Assembly (NCBI GenBank): GCA_036250195.1
Contig: JAVHZZ010000004.1
Coordinates: 140,932,729-140,996,728 of the forward strand
From: Mixophyes australis
Taxonomy: Eukaryota > Chordata > Amphibia > Anura > Limnodynastidae
DNA length: 64,000 nucleotides
Direction: 5' to 3'
The position numbers and the translations under genes are program-made. The notes beneath the pieces are model-generated. The model ran no database searches and was not told the DNA's origin. It saw only the letters and a list, made by a program, of their open reading frames with translations. This document shows, piece by piece, positions 19,340 through 42,100 of this stretch. Numbering within the stretch: position 1 is the stretch's first letter; each line of letters starts with the position of its first letter.

Positions 19340-20993
19340 CATTGCCTCTTTTAGGAATTTAGTCTATTCAGTTTAATGGGGTGTCCAGCATGTAAAACAC
19401 CCATTGAAATAACTGTGAGGAGCTGGCTAGTAAATAATGAAAAAAGTGTGGCCCCACACCGTAAACACATAGTATGCACCAATGATAGACAGTATGTGCT
19501 GGTTACTACTAAAACAGGGGGGCAATGAGCATGGGGTCCGTCTGCTAAACTGGAAACCATTACCATGCTAGACAGGTCACGCTATTAAACCAAAAAAACA
19601 TGGCTAGGGTGCTTCCTGGATCCCCAGCGCTTTGGGATAAAAAATATTATAATTCTAATAGATTGAGGTTGCTAAGACCGTTGTTCATTAGAACAAAATA
19701 ATAGAAAAATGAACACAAAGTATACTTGAAGAAAACATTTCCCAAATTCTGAATGACCACTTTAGAATGACCAATTTAAATACAATAGTTATTTGTTCTT
19801 GATCTGCTGTAAAACAATGGAAATTGTTCAATACTCGCAATCAAATGGGAAATGTATCTGCCTTTGTAATGCAGTATGAGAGAAAAAACATAAACTCTGA
19901 TGCAAATGCTCACTATGAGCGCCTGTCACTGCTGCCACTTATTGACTAGTGGCTAATGGAAGTCTTGGACAGTTCAGGAGGCTATTAGTAGCTTGGTGCA
20001 TCGATAGGGGGGGGAGCAGGTACAAAATACATGGACCCAGGTCTGACTGGGGGACCCTAGCATGCCTGTGTAGTGGGAGGAGCAACCAAACTGGAAGAAT
20101 CCCAAGAAGTTGCTGTACTGTGCCGAAAGGTCTTGGCGACCCTGTTCGTAGCGAGCAGTTATGCCCGCTTTTCGGTTTCTTCTCCTCAAATTGGATTATT
20201 AAAACAGAAGAAAATACCATTTGCTAATGTAGAACTACATTTCCCAGCATGCACTGGCAGCTACTGACTGGAAAGATATGCTGGTGCTTGTGGTTCAACG
20301 GTGCATGCTGCAAAATTTAGTTCCACAATAGCTGGCAGCAGGTCGGCAATAGATGAGGGAAAAACAGCTTAGCAATCAGCACTGCTGACATGAAACAAAT
20401 CCTGCACTTTTCGTGTGTGCTCTGGCGAACAAGCAATTACACTGAATTAAGTGAAACGTCAGATGCAAAAAGCGGAACTTTGTATGTGAAAAGGTGCTTA
20501 TTTTTGCAAGAGTGAAAGTTCCCCTTATCAAGCTATATTGAATCGTCCCCTAAAACATTGTTTTCCATGTATTCTCACAAATTCACATGTGGAATAATTC
20601 ATCCACAATGAACTTTGATTTTTGTGTTTCCATGCATTCATTATAGGGTAAGCATATAATTTAAATCAGGAAAAAAATATACTGAATGTGCAGTCTGTTC
20701 TTATAGAGACTTGTGAGGAAGAACATGGCACAAACAAATTGAGCACACTTCTTTAAAGAGGTATGATGTACTCATCATAAAGATCAATAATGCATATGAT
20801 CACATCACTCTTCATTCAACCAATACAGATGTAACTGGGACGAATTGTATGTGTTAATGAACCCACATAAGCACAAGAGATTCAATTGCACATTTACAAA
20901 GCTTGTTTATCATCAAATATAAAAATTACAAATACAAGTTAAACATAACAAGCACACTTGAGGTAAGCAAAGGAGGTGCAGACATGAGACATA
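19340..20993. other. intergenic stretch with one small repeat
   Basis: No gene is recognised. At 20231-20340 a small inverted structure starts AACTACATTTCCCAGCATGC and ends near TTTAGTTCCACAATAGCTGG. At 20380-20555 is a possible MITE relic ending AATCGTCCCCTAA. The rest is unassigned. Confidence 0.45.
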
Positions 20994-21168
20994 GGGGTAT
21001 ATTTACTAAACTGCGGGTTTGAAAAAATGGAGCTGTTGCCTATAGCAATTAATCAGATTCTAGCTATTAATTATTTAGTACATTCTACAAAATGACAGCT
21101 AGAATCTAATTGGTTGCTATAGGCAACATCTCCACTTTTTCAAATCCGCAGTTTAGAAAATATACCCC
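20994..21168. mobile_element. palindromic GGGGTATATTTA MITE, copy 1
   Basis: The ends GGGGTATATTTACTAAACTG and CAGTTTAGAAAATATACCCC are inverted, and the middle repeats AGCTAGAATCTAATTGGTTG in inverse. Other copies lie at 42447-42625 and 50195-50370. The family is common in anuran genomes, to my knowledge. Confidence 0.88.
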
Positions 21169-21296
21169 ATAGATTAGAGAAGGTCCTGCTTGTTAGCGCT
21201 TACAGTCTATAAGGACCATTTTATTCTTTCTTGTAGTGTCACTGGGCATATGTAATTTAAATGATACACAATAGCATAACTGACTCAATATTGATC

Positions 21297-21916
21297 TGTC
21301 AGTTGGGGAATGGACGCCTTCCTTCTTCCGGTCCGCAGCGGTCTGTTGCTAGGCAACAGACGCGCTGCGGCTTCCGCTCCAGGGTCCCGTCGGGCGCATG
21401 CGCCTTGCCTCGTCCGCAGCGGGACGCTACCTATTCCGCGGGATACCTGCCTCCTGGCTCCACCAATCATAAGCTGACCCTTCCTATTTAGACCTAGCTC
21501 TGGCGCCATTAGGGTGCCAGAGTAACAGGTTCTATACCAAGTATCCTGGTTCCCCTACTCCATTATTCCCTACAGTGCTACCTATTTCCTGTTCTTCGTT
21601 GTGACCCGGCTTGGCGACCATCCTATTATCTGTGTGACCTCTACTGTACTGCGACCTCGGCCTGTTGACTACTCTTTTCGGATTCTCCCTGGTACCGTTT
21701 ATTCCCGATTAGCTCGACCCGGACCGTCTGACCCTTCTACACTGCACCGCCAACTGACTAGTAGGACCGCGACCTGCGTAGCGAAGTCCAAACCTCCTTG
21801 CGGGGGTCCCTGGCGAACACCAGGGGTACATTAGACTCCGCACCTGCTAGTTCAGTGGCGCTAATCCCGGTTAGTGTTTGCTCTGCTATATTCCTCAGAA
21901 GGCCTTCGGCCTGACA
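21297..21916. mobile_element. probable solo LTR, Ty3/Gypsy-like
   Basis: This 620-bp GC-rich segment begins TGTCAG and ends CTGACA, as LTRs of many vertebrate Gypsy-type elements do, and contains phrases such as CCTGGTACCG and CGACCCGG seen in such LTRs. No 5-bp target duplication is evident and no internal retroelement sequence follows, so it is called a solo or truncated LTR. The orientation is not proven. Confidence 0.45.
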
Positions 21917-22283
21917 ATTAAGGCACGCATAATGAGCAGTGATTTTGCAGATGATACGCACAAAATCGGTCGATACATTCCTTAATGACTCAGGCCCCTA
22001 ATGTCTAGGCCCTATGTGTATCACTCTATGGGTTGTCAACCAGAAATGTTTTTACATGAAGTGTGTTGCGGCTACGTCAAAAATAAAATAATACATTTAT
22101 ATATATATTTTCATGATTATAGCTGGGGGTAAAAGAACCTATTGTATCTTTTCTTCAAAGGTAGGAAGTATGTGTTTGGGGCTAGCACAACCTGTAGCCA
22201 GACAGAGTATTGGAATATTTTCTATAAGCAGAATATTTCACTTTAGTTAACTGCTGCATGTCCTTGTGTACACAAGTTTGAAG

Positions 22284-22803
22284 AAAAAGGGGATAAGGCC
22301 ATACAACCTATCGTGAGGTTTTCCCGGTAGGCTGCTGGACTCAGGAGGCCGTTGGAATGTATTTATTGGTGGGGTTTTTTTAAAAAAAATTGTGAGTCCC
22401 CGGAACGGGTGCTAACGGAGGGGGTCTGTGTGGCAGTGGGTGGCTGGCCCCTCCTTCGGGACCAGCCACCTTCCTTAATGTGGCCGCGGCGCGGATCCCT
22501 GTGTCTAGCTGCTTCCTCCTATCAGAGCTATAGACAGGAGTCACATGGGACAGCTCCTGTCACGTGATGCGCGTCCCATGTGACTCCTTTCTATAGCACC
22601 GATAGGAGGAAGCAGCCAGACATGCAGAGCGGCAGGAGAGGCTGTCTGCATCTCTCAGCCAGCGGATGTTACAAGGTAAGTGTGAGGGGGGAGGGTATGT
22701 TAATACAGTGTGTGATTGTGGGTGATTTTATAATATAGTGTGTGAGGGAAGGAGGGGTATTATATAGTATGTGAGTGTGATGGGGGGCTTTTAATAAAAA
22801 TAA

Positions 22804-22841
<38 letters not shown>

Positions 22842-23512
22842 TATATATATTGTATGAGGGGAGTTCTTATTATTAAGTGCAAGGAATGGAAGGGAGGGGG
22901 GGTTTATAATATTAAGTGTGAGGTATGTAAGGGAGGGGGGTTCTTAATATTAAGTGCAAGGGATGGAAGGGAGGGGGGTTCTTAAAATAGAGTGTTGGGG
23001 TGGTTCTTAATATGTTTGTGGGAGATAGGCTATTAAATTCATGGTGGTGTTTAGGTGGGGACTAATTATTTAATGGGTAATTTATTTGTGGGGTGATGGT
23101 GGGGCAATTTAATTTATTGGTAGGGCCTATTAATTTAAGATGGGGTAGCTTGGGGTCTATTATTTGATGTGGTGCTGAGTTTGGGGAGAGGATGGCTATT
23201 TAGTAAATGAATATGCTATTGATTTAATGTCGCGGATGGTTGGAGTTTTCTGAATTTCATGTACCCATTTTCTTTCCAAATAGGGCCTCCAACATTTCAG
23301 GATCCAGACAAGCAGCAACTGAGCTAAAGACACCAGCAGACACAGGTGAAAATGACAAGAATAGGACACACGTATACAGGTACACACACTGGGCACACAT
23401 ACTCTGGGCACACACATACTGGGTCCCCGCCTGCCATTTATTTGGCCCTGCCTACATGAGGCCACTTTCAGACTTTTTTCCAGGGCCACTTTAAGTTCCC
23501 AATCCGCCCCTG
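22284..23512. mobile_element. degenerate non-autonomous hAT-type element
   Basis: The right end reads CCCAATCCGCCCCTG, the inverse of the common CAGGGGCGGATTGG hAT end. The left end near 22284 (AAGGGGATAAGGCC) is decayed. The interior has a hairpin at 22508-22617 (GCTTCCTCCTATC and its inverse, with CACATGGGAC and its inverse), then a long purine-rich, GGGAGGGGGG-containing stretch with short tandem repeats. Confidence 0.5.
22808..22850. repeat. (TA)n microsatellite
   Basis: An uninterrupted run of TA units with two single-base breaks. Confidence 0.95.
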
Positions 23513-24733
23513 CCTCCTCTCAAACTGATGTTGGAAGACTGAGGCATCAAACACACCTTCATATAAAACAAAGTACATATATCCAGTTTGTATATATTGT
23601 ATCTGCTGAGGTGTTATTCTTCCTTTAAAAAAAATTCAGTATTAGCTGCTAGTGTTTCACAAAGAAAATTATTCCATGTATTCCCAACCCATTTGCATCT
23701 GTCTGTTTTATGGCCTCTGAATCTACGACTGTTCAGTATCAGATTGTGGGGATGATTACATAAGAGTAACTTTTCATCAGCTTGTTGGATCCACCATGCA
23801 TTCCAATCAGGCTACGAAAAAAGTCTTTATCCTCTATGGATTGGACAGGATGGAGGGGAAAAAGGTTCCAACAAGCTATAAGAAATTTACACCCTTATTA
23901 AACCAACTACTATGTTATTGTTTTCCTTATACAATTTCTTATTAAAAACCTTTACTTACATAGTGCCACTATATCACGCAGCAGTTTACAGAGAATATTT
24001 AATCATTCAAAACAGTCATTGCCGCAGTAAAGGTAACAAACTATATTACCCCAAATTGAAAGACGAACACTAGTTAATTTTGTCAGAAGCCAACTAAACT
24101 ACCAGTATGTTATAATTTTAGTTTAAATCGTTTTTTGGTGTTTGCAATAGGGTTACTTCCACATGTTGTTTTGCTTAAAATGACACTAATATATGTACAA
24201 TCATTTTGATCATTTTTATTGCAATACATCTGCCTATTAAATGCACTTTTAGTTCTCTTTATGACATATCATACTGAATTTAAGCACTTTTTGTATGCTT
24301 TATACAATGCTACTAAATACATTTAGACGTAATTGAAATAATGTTTCTCTGCAATGTGGAACTAGTTGCCCCAATTTAATGCTGGAGTTTCTTGACTATA
24401 ACCCTTGTCCTTATATAACAAAGTTGCGCACTTCCTATGTATTCCCACAGCTCAGGAGTTATATTATTAGGACTTTTGAGCGCACATGTTGAATTGCAAC
24501 ACGTATTGAGCAACCTTCACTACTTGGCTGGGATTTCCTCCTGTCCTGGTAGATCCAAGGATAATCATTAACACATCTGGGCAGCTACTTCCATGTTTGG
24601 AAACAGATCAATGTTAGTACTGATTTGAGGAAAATCAATTGTTTTTCTATTTCTCTTCAACCCCTGAGGAACATTTGGTGAAATGAGATAGGTAAAAATC
24701 ACTTGCCACTGATATGAGGGACATGAAATATAC
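23513..24733. other. idh3a upstream intergenic sequence
   Basis: AT-rich. A decayed trace of the L2-like repeat may be present at 23950-24050 (ACATAGTGCCACTATATCAC). No open frame or exon was recognised. Confidence 0.4.
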
Positions 24734-24764
24734 ATTATATATATATATATTCACACATACATAC

Positions 24765-24807
<43 letters not shown>

Positions 24808-24812
24808 CATAC
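24734..24812. repeat. (TA)n/(TACA)n microsatellite
   Basis: Alternating TA with CATACATA interruptions, about 200 bp upstream of the CpG-rich idh3a promoter. Confidence 0.95.
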
Positions 24813-24949
24813 AACACTGGGTAATACATAGGTAGGAGGAATCTGCAACCTTACAATATATGGGACTAGATGTATATTAATATTTTCTAACGATTACAAT
24901 ATGTAGTAACATATATCACACACAAAACACTGTTTAACACCCAGACTGA

Positions 24950-25112
24950 CAAGTCCCGGTTCCGTGACACAGATTTATGAACATACAACCAGCGCCATTA
25001 CGGTAACTAAGCAACGTACACGTCCGGTGCTACAGAAGGACTTCCGGCACCATGTGGGCGTGTCACAGTGCGTCACCTGCTCGCCCCTCCCTCTCACTGA
25101 TCCCGCATGAAC
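24950..25112 (+). promoter_or_regulatory. idh3a: CpG-containing idh3a promoter and 5' leader
   Basis: This stretch is locally rich in CpG compared with its surroundings and has no TATA box. CTTCCGG at 25041-25047 is a good match to the Ets/GABP (NRF-2) core, a factor known to drive many nuclear genes for mitochondrial proteins. The start site cannot be read from sequence. Confidence 0.55.
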
Positions 25113-36950
<11,838 letters not shown>

Positions 36951-38020
36951 TCCACTCACCGGGCTGGCCAGCTGACGTCACACGCACATCCTATCATCAC
37001 AACCTACTCTCGTCACTGGTGGTGAGGCATGGAATGTACAAGTATGCTGATATTTTACCCAGATGGAACGTAAATGAATTTACTGCAGCAAATCTACAAA
37101 CCAGATGATGATGATAAGAATGAGAGACTTCAGCTAAATCTCGCATTCCTTGGTCATTAAATACAGATTGGGACGTCCTGTCTATTTCGCACTAATGTTG
37201 ACTGTTTAACTATCATGATCTCTGAATCCTTCATCAATGTTCCTGACAAGCTGTAGGCTTTAGTGGATTCCCTGCAGTAACAGAATACATTTATTTACAT
37301 AAATTAGCTCTAACACACATAATATAATTGTTAGAAGAAACAAAAAGGCAGCCAAAATGCTATTGTTAGCATAGTCAAGAAATCCATGTGACATTCATTA
37401 TATTACCGCTGTAACTTTGCTCCACTCAGTTCTTTCTATAATGCCTACCTATTGTACCACTCCATATATAGGCTACATACGGTCTAATTATCTGATAGAA
37501 CTTTCCGTTATATATATTTAGAACCCTATTCCCCTTTCTCTATCATCTAATGAAGCATACAAAATACTTTTATTCTGCGTTTGTGGTTCCCAGACATGTC
37601 CCATTACTGAATTCGTCACCAGAGGGTGCTGCAGCAAATTATTCCATTGTAAGATAAAGCACAGTCCAAATCAGAACCCGCCTATATGAATGTCTTGTCT
37701 TGCCTTAATCTTTTCATTTCGGAAGCTTTATTTATTATCATTTTGTAAGTGAATTCAATCTGTACTTCCTGTGAACCTTTTGCTGCTCTGTGTTCTTATT
37801 GCACTTTATTTTTATGTATATTCATTAAATGTGCAAGGTGTTCCAAAGAGCTGTCTGAATGTAGGCTGACTGCATGTGGTGAGCTGGAGAAGTGCGATTT
37901 ATACATTTTCTTTACGTTTCCTGAATCTGCTTTGTGGCAATGCATTATCTATAAAATAGTATTGGATTTTGGTATAGATGTCTCGGAAGTGAATAAAATC
38001 ATTTTCAGTGCAGCCAACAT
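36951..38020 (+). other. idh3a: idh3a 3' untranslated region with candidate poly(A) signal
   Basis: The first canonical AATAAA with a plausible context is at 37992-37997; an ATTAAA at 37156 could serve a shorter form. The real 3' end is not determined by the sequence alone. Confidence 0.5.
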
Positions 38021-38292
38021 GTCTGAACGTTACTTTACACCAAAAGTTGTATGAAACCTACTTCTGGATTGAAAACGAAACACCAGTGACCACCAATCGG
38101 GGTCCTGTATAAACCAAAAAAAAAAAGTATTAAAAGACAAATCTCATTCACCAGAGGACTGCTTCATATAATCCTGAATATTGCAAAGTGTTGTGTGTTG
38201 ATATAATATAATACTAAGAGTACTTGTGTTTTTTTTTTTTTTTTTAAGCACTAGTGTGTTTTTATGGCTTTCAGTATGCTGGAAGATACACT

Positions 38293-38482
38293 GGGGCATA
38301 TTCAATTGTCGCCGTTTTCCGCGGCGTTAAAACTACTGCCGTTATTACGGTAATAGTTAGCTGGAGCTGCGAGCTGAAATTACCGTAATAATGGTGTTTC
38401 CGCGCAATATTACAATAATAACGGTAATAGTGCGCGGAGCGCGTGATTTTCAGCGTTTACGCCGACAATTGAATATGCCTCT
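38293..38482. mobile_element. palindromic GGGGCATATTCAATT MITE, second copy
   Basis: Ends GGGGCATATTCAATTG and CAATTGAATATGCCTC are inverted; the interior is rich in TTACGGTAATA/TTACCGTAATAA palindromic blocks. It lies between the convergent 3' ends of idh3a and acsbg1. Confidence 0.83.
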
Positions 38483-39049
38483 ATATCATAAACTTTTGAA
38501 TAATAAGTGTGTGGCTGCAGTTTTAGTTGGAGGTACAGTTTATTAAGAGGTGATTTCTGTAGGCATACCCATGTTTGTAAATCTTATATACCCACAGCAG
38601 TATCACCCTCTACAGTTGGTTGCTATGGGCCACACCTCCACTTTTCCTTTTTAGAAAGTTTGAGAAATCTACCCCTAAGAATCCAAAGCAGATGTGTCAT
38701 TTCATGAGACAAGACACAATGCACAAGGGTATTTCTTCCTTATATTATTTACATTTGTTTTGGGAGGGGTGGCTGTTAACTGATCTAGTTTACACAATTG
38801 TAATGGAGCTTTCTTGTTTTTTAATATTAAATGCCTATAGGTGCACACTTTACTCTGGGAGGGTGTACTTTTGGACATAGTCACAGTCATATTACTTTAT
38901 CAGAGCTGTGGATGACTCTGATTGTTGATCTGGTTGGTAGACTGGGGGATATTGATGGTGATTCTCTTGCATTACGCTATAGACCCTTAGAAAGTAAACC
39001 CTGGAGGGATGGCAGCATTTCACCTTTCAGGGGAAGCAGTGGTTTCCTG

Positions 39050-39126
39050 CTATACTGAATAAAAAGCCTCCACCTCTTCTCTGTACTTTTCCAAGATGGC
39101 GTGTCTCTTTATTTTCATTGTGGGTC
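39050..39126 (-). CDS. acsbg1: acsbg1 last coding exon
   Basis: Begins GA after acceptor TTTAG and reads [20 protein letters not shown]..., matching the GPTMKLKR.TVLEKYK end of human ACSBG1; stop TAG at 39050-39052. This exon is too short for an ORF scan and was found by phase and homology. Candidate poly(A) signals on the minus strand are ATTAAA at 38825-38820 and AATAAA at 38544-38539. Confidence 0.9.
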
Positions 39127-42100
39127 CTAAAGTAATTGAGAAATTCATAAGAAAACTAGAGTAATGACATTTCTGCATAATGATATACGCATTTCTGTCA
39201 TCTTTGTGTCTTAAATAATGTAAAGCCCATTAATATATATGACTCCCTGAGATCTGTATTATCAAAGTGAAAAAAGTTCTCACCCATTTCACCTCCGGAT
39301 ATGGAGAAATCCTTGGGCAGAATTAGCCATTTCTGGATACGCTGAGCATTTGACACTGCTTCGCTGTTGACCTTGTCTATACCTTCCTGGATAGCTTTGT
39401 ATACAGCCTGGTCCTTCTGTCCCACAATCTCGGACACTGTCTTGGCCTTACTGTCAGCATCCTGACAAAATCGTATGGCTTCCTGGGTCAGATTATCCAT
39501 TGGCTCCAAAGTGTCAAGGTCCACAGTGCTCTGGTGAGAAGAATTGTAAAGTGTACTTTATGCCATCAGTGACTTTTTTTTTTTTTTTTTTAAATAAAGT
39601 GTTTTTATTGAGATTTTTAGAGATAGCACATTAAATACATTACAAAACACAACAGACATAAACAAAAATAAGATTAGGGAGTTACAAGGTAACATCCTCT
39701 CTAACTATCTACTAAACCATGTTACTATTATCATAGTACAAAAATATATGATCTGTTATAAGGAGAGCGTGGGAAGAATATCCACAGATGGTGTCAATTA
39801 AAAGAGCGTCTTCAGATGGATGACCCGTCTCCAATTAGTTATTGTCGATCTTATAGGTGTTTAAGGATCTAAACTCCAAGTCAAGTTTACCAAAGTCAAT
39901 ATGAAGCTGCACAGGGCTGAATCTAACTCCCCTACTGATGGCTCTCCACATTCATCAAATTATCCTGGTGAGAGTGAACAATGAATTGACAATCATACCA
40001 GTGGTGCCAAACCTTATGATATTTGTGCATGGCCTTTCTGCTTTCATACAAGAACCTCCTATGTCTTCAGACCTCGGAGACTAAATTGCTCCAGCGAACA
40101 GCACAGGGGGTGCCTCTGGTGCCATCCACCCCCTAGCAATAATAACTTTAGCCAGAGAGGCCAAAGTAAATATATATTTGAAGAGCGGCTTATATAGACT
40201 CCCTTCCAATTTGATACCAAACAGACCTTGGGGCACAAAGGAGATGTGAGAGGGAAAGTGGAAGAGATACGATCCCATATTCTCCCCAAAAGGAGTGAAG
40301 TGGCCACAACCACAATAAATGTCAGAAATTTCCCACGGCGTCACCGCACCTCGGGGCATTCAGAGGAGTTGTGTCGTCCCATCCTCTGCAGCCTAGAGGG
40401 GGTTTTATACACTCTATGGACCATATTAAAATGTACCTGCTGGAACCTAAGACAAGAAGTGGCGTCTCTAGTACTCTCTATCACTAAGCTTCACTACTCA
40501 TCTGAAATTAATGACAATCTTTAGCTGCTAGATGAAGTACAATACCTTGAGAGTGAGAAGCATTGACAGAAATTTCCTTCTATCTCCAATTAGTACTGCG
40601 TTGCTCACAATTGGTATATGTCTTTTTACAGAATCTTCTATGGGGATTGGTGGTACATTCTCACCACCAGCAGTAATAATCAGCTCTGTTTGGACAAAAC
40701 ATAATCTATGGTATTGCTAGGCAATTGTTACTCAAACATGCAACATAGAAAGCAAATAGCTATAGATGTAAAGAATTTAACACATTAAATGACACGATGA
40801 CTCACATAGTTACTGTTACAGCCAGATTCACCACTGTAAACTATTTTATATTTGAGCAGCGTGGAGGTTGGCATTGATGCCTCACAGCGCTGGGGTCATG
40901 GGGTCGATGCCAACCAGGTCCTTATCTGTCTGGAGTTTGTATGATCTCCCCATGTTTGCGGGGCTTTCATTTGTGTGCACCTGTTTCAACCATTGGCTAC
41001 TGATGAAATTAACTCTGGTATGTGTCGTAGGGAATATAGATTGTAAGTTGGGGCCAGGGACTGATGTGAAAGACTACATATTCATCATCAATCATAATCA
41101 ACATTTATTTATATAGCGCCAGCTGATTCCGTAACGCTTTACAATTGGGAACAAACATTAATAAGACAATACTGGGTAATACATACAGACAGAGAGGTAA
41201 GAGAACCCTGCTTACAATCTATAGGACAATGGGAGTTTGAAACACAAGGGCATGTGCTACATCATATTGCACAATGGACCAGCTAGAATGCAAAGGTAAA
41301 AGTACTGAGTGGGCTGTGTGTGTGGCAATGTTGGTCAGGGGGTTGTTGCCTTGCGTTAGCTGTGTAGAGGATGGTAATAGGGTAATCTAGGGAATTAAGA
41401 TGGTGGTTAAGGAATATCATAACCTTGTCTGAAGAGGTGGGTTTTCAGTGAATGCTTGAAGGTTTGAAGACTAGAGGAAAGTCTTACTGTGCGAGGGAGG
41501 GAATTCCACAAAGTAGGTGCAGCCCAGAAAAAATCCTGTAACCGAGAATGGGAGGATGTGATGAGAGTGGAAGAGAGACGCAGATCTTGTGCAGAACGGA
41601 GGTGTCGAGTAGGGTGATATTTTGAGACAAGTGAGGAAATGTATGTCGGTGCAATTTTGTTGATGGCCTTGTATGTTAGTAGAAGAATATTCTCTGTAAA
41701 GCGCTGTGTAATATGTAGGCACTATATAAATGTTAATAAATACATAATATCCTTAAGCAAATATTTATTCATGGAAATGTTTCTCCAAGCATTTTGAGAC
41801 TTTACCTTTGATTCTACCCGTCACCTGCAGAAAGCCTTCAGCATCCATCTTCCCAATGTCTCCTGAGTGTAACCAACCATCCTCATCAAAAACATCTTTT
41901 GTTTTGTCTTCCATATTTAAGTATCCCATAAAGACTGTCCTTCCCCAGAAACAGATTTCTCCATTTCCGTCTAGGTCTTTGTTAATAAGCTTCATTTGGC
42001 ATCCAGGAACAACCTTGCCACAACTGTAATAATAATTCTTTTTCAGTAGTGACCTACTTAAATACACATTGTAACACCTCTAAGCTTTACTGCAGGGTAC

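Noticed and set aside
24734..24812. Possible origin or regulatory AT-rich island
   Set aside because: A plain TA microsatellite; nothing else supports a function.
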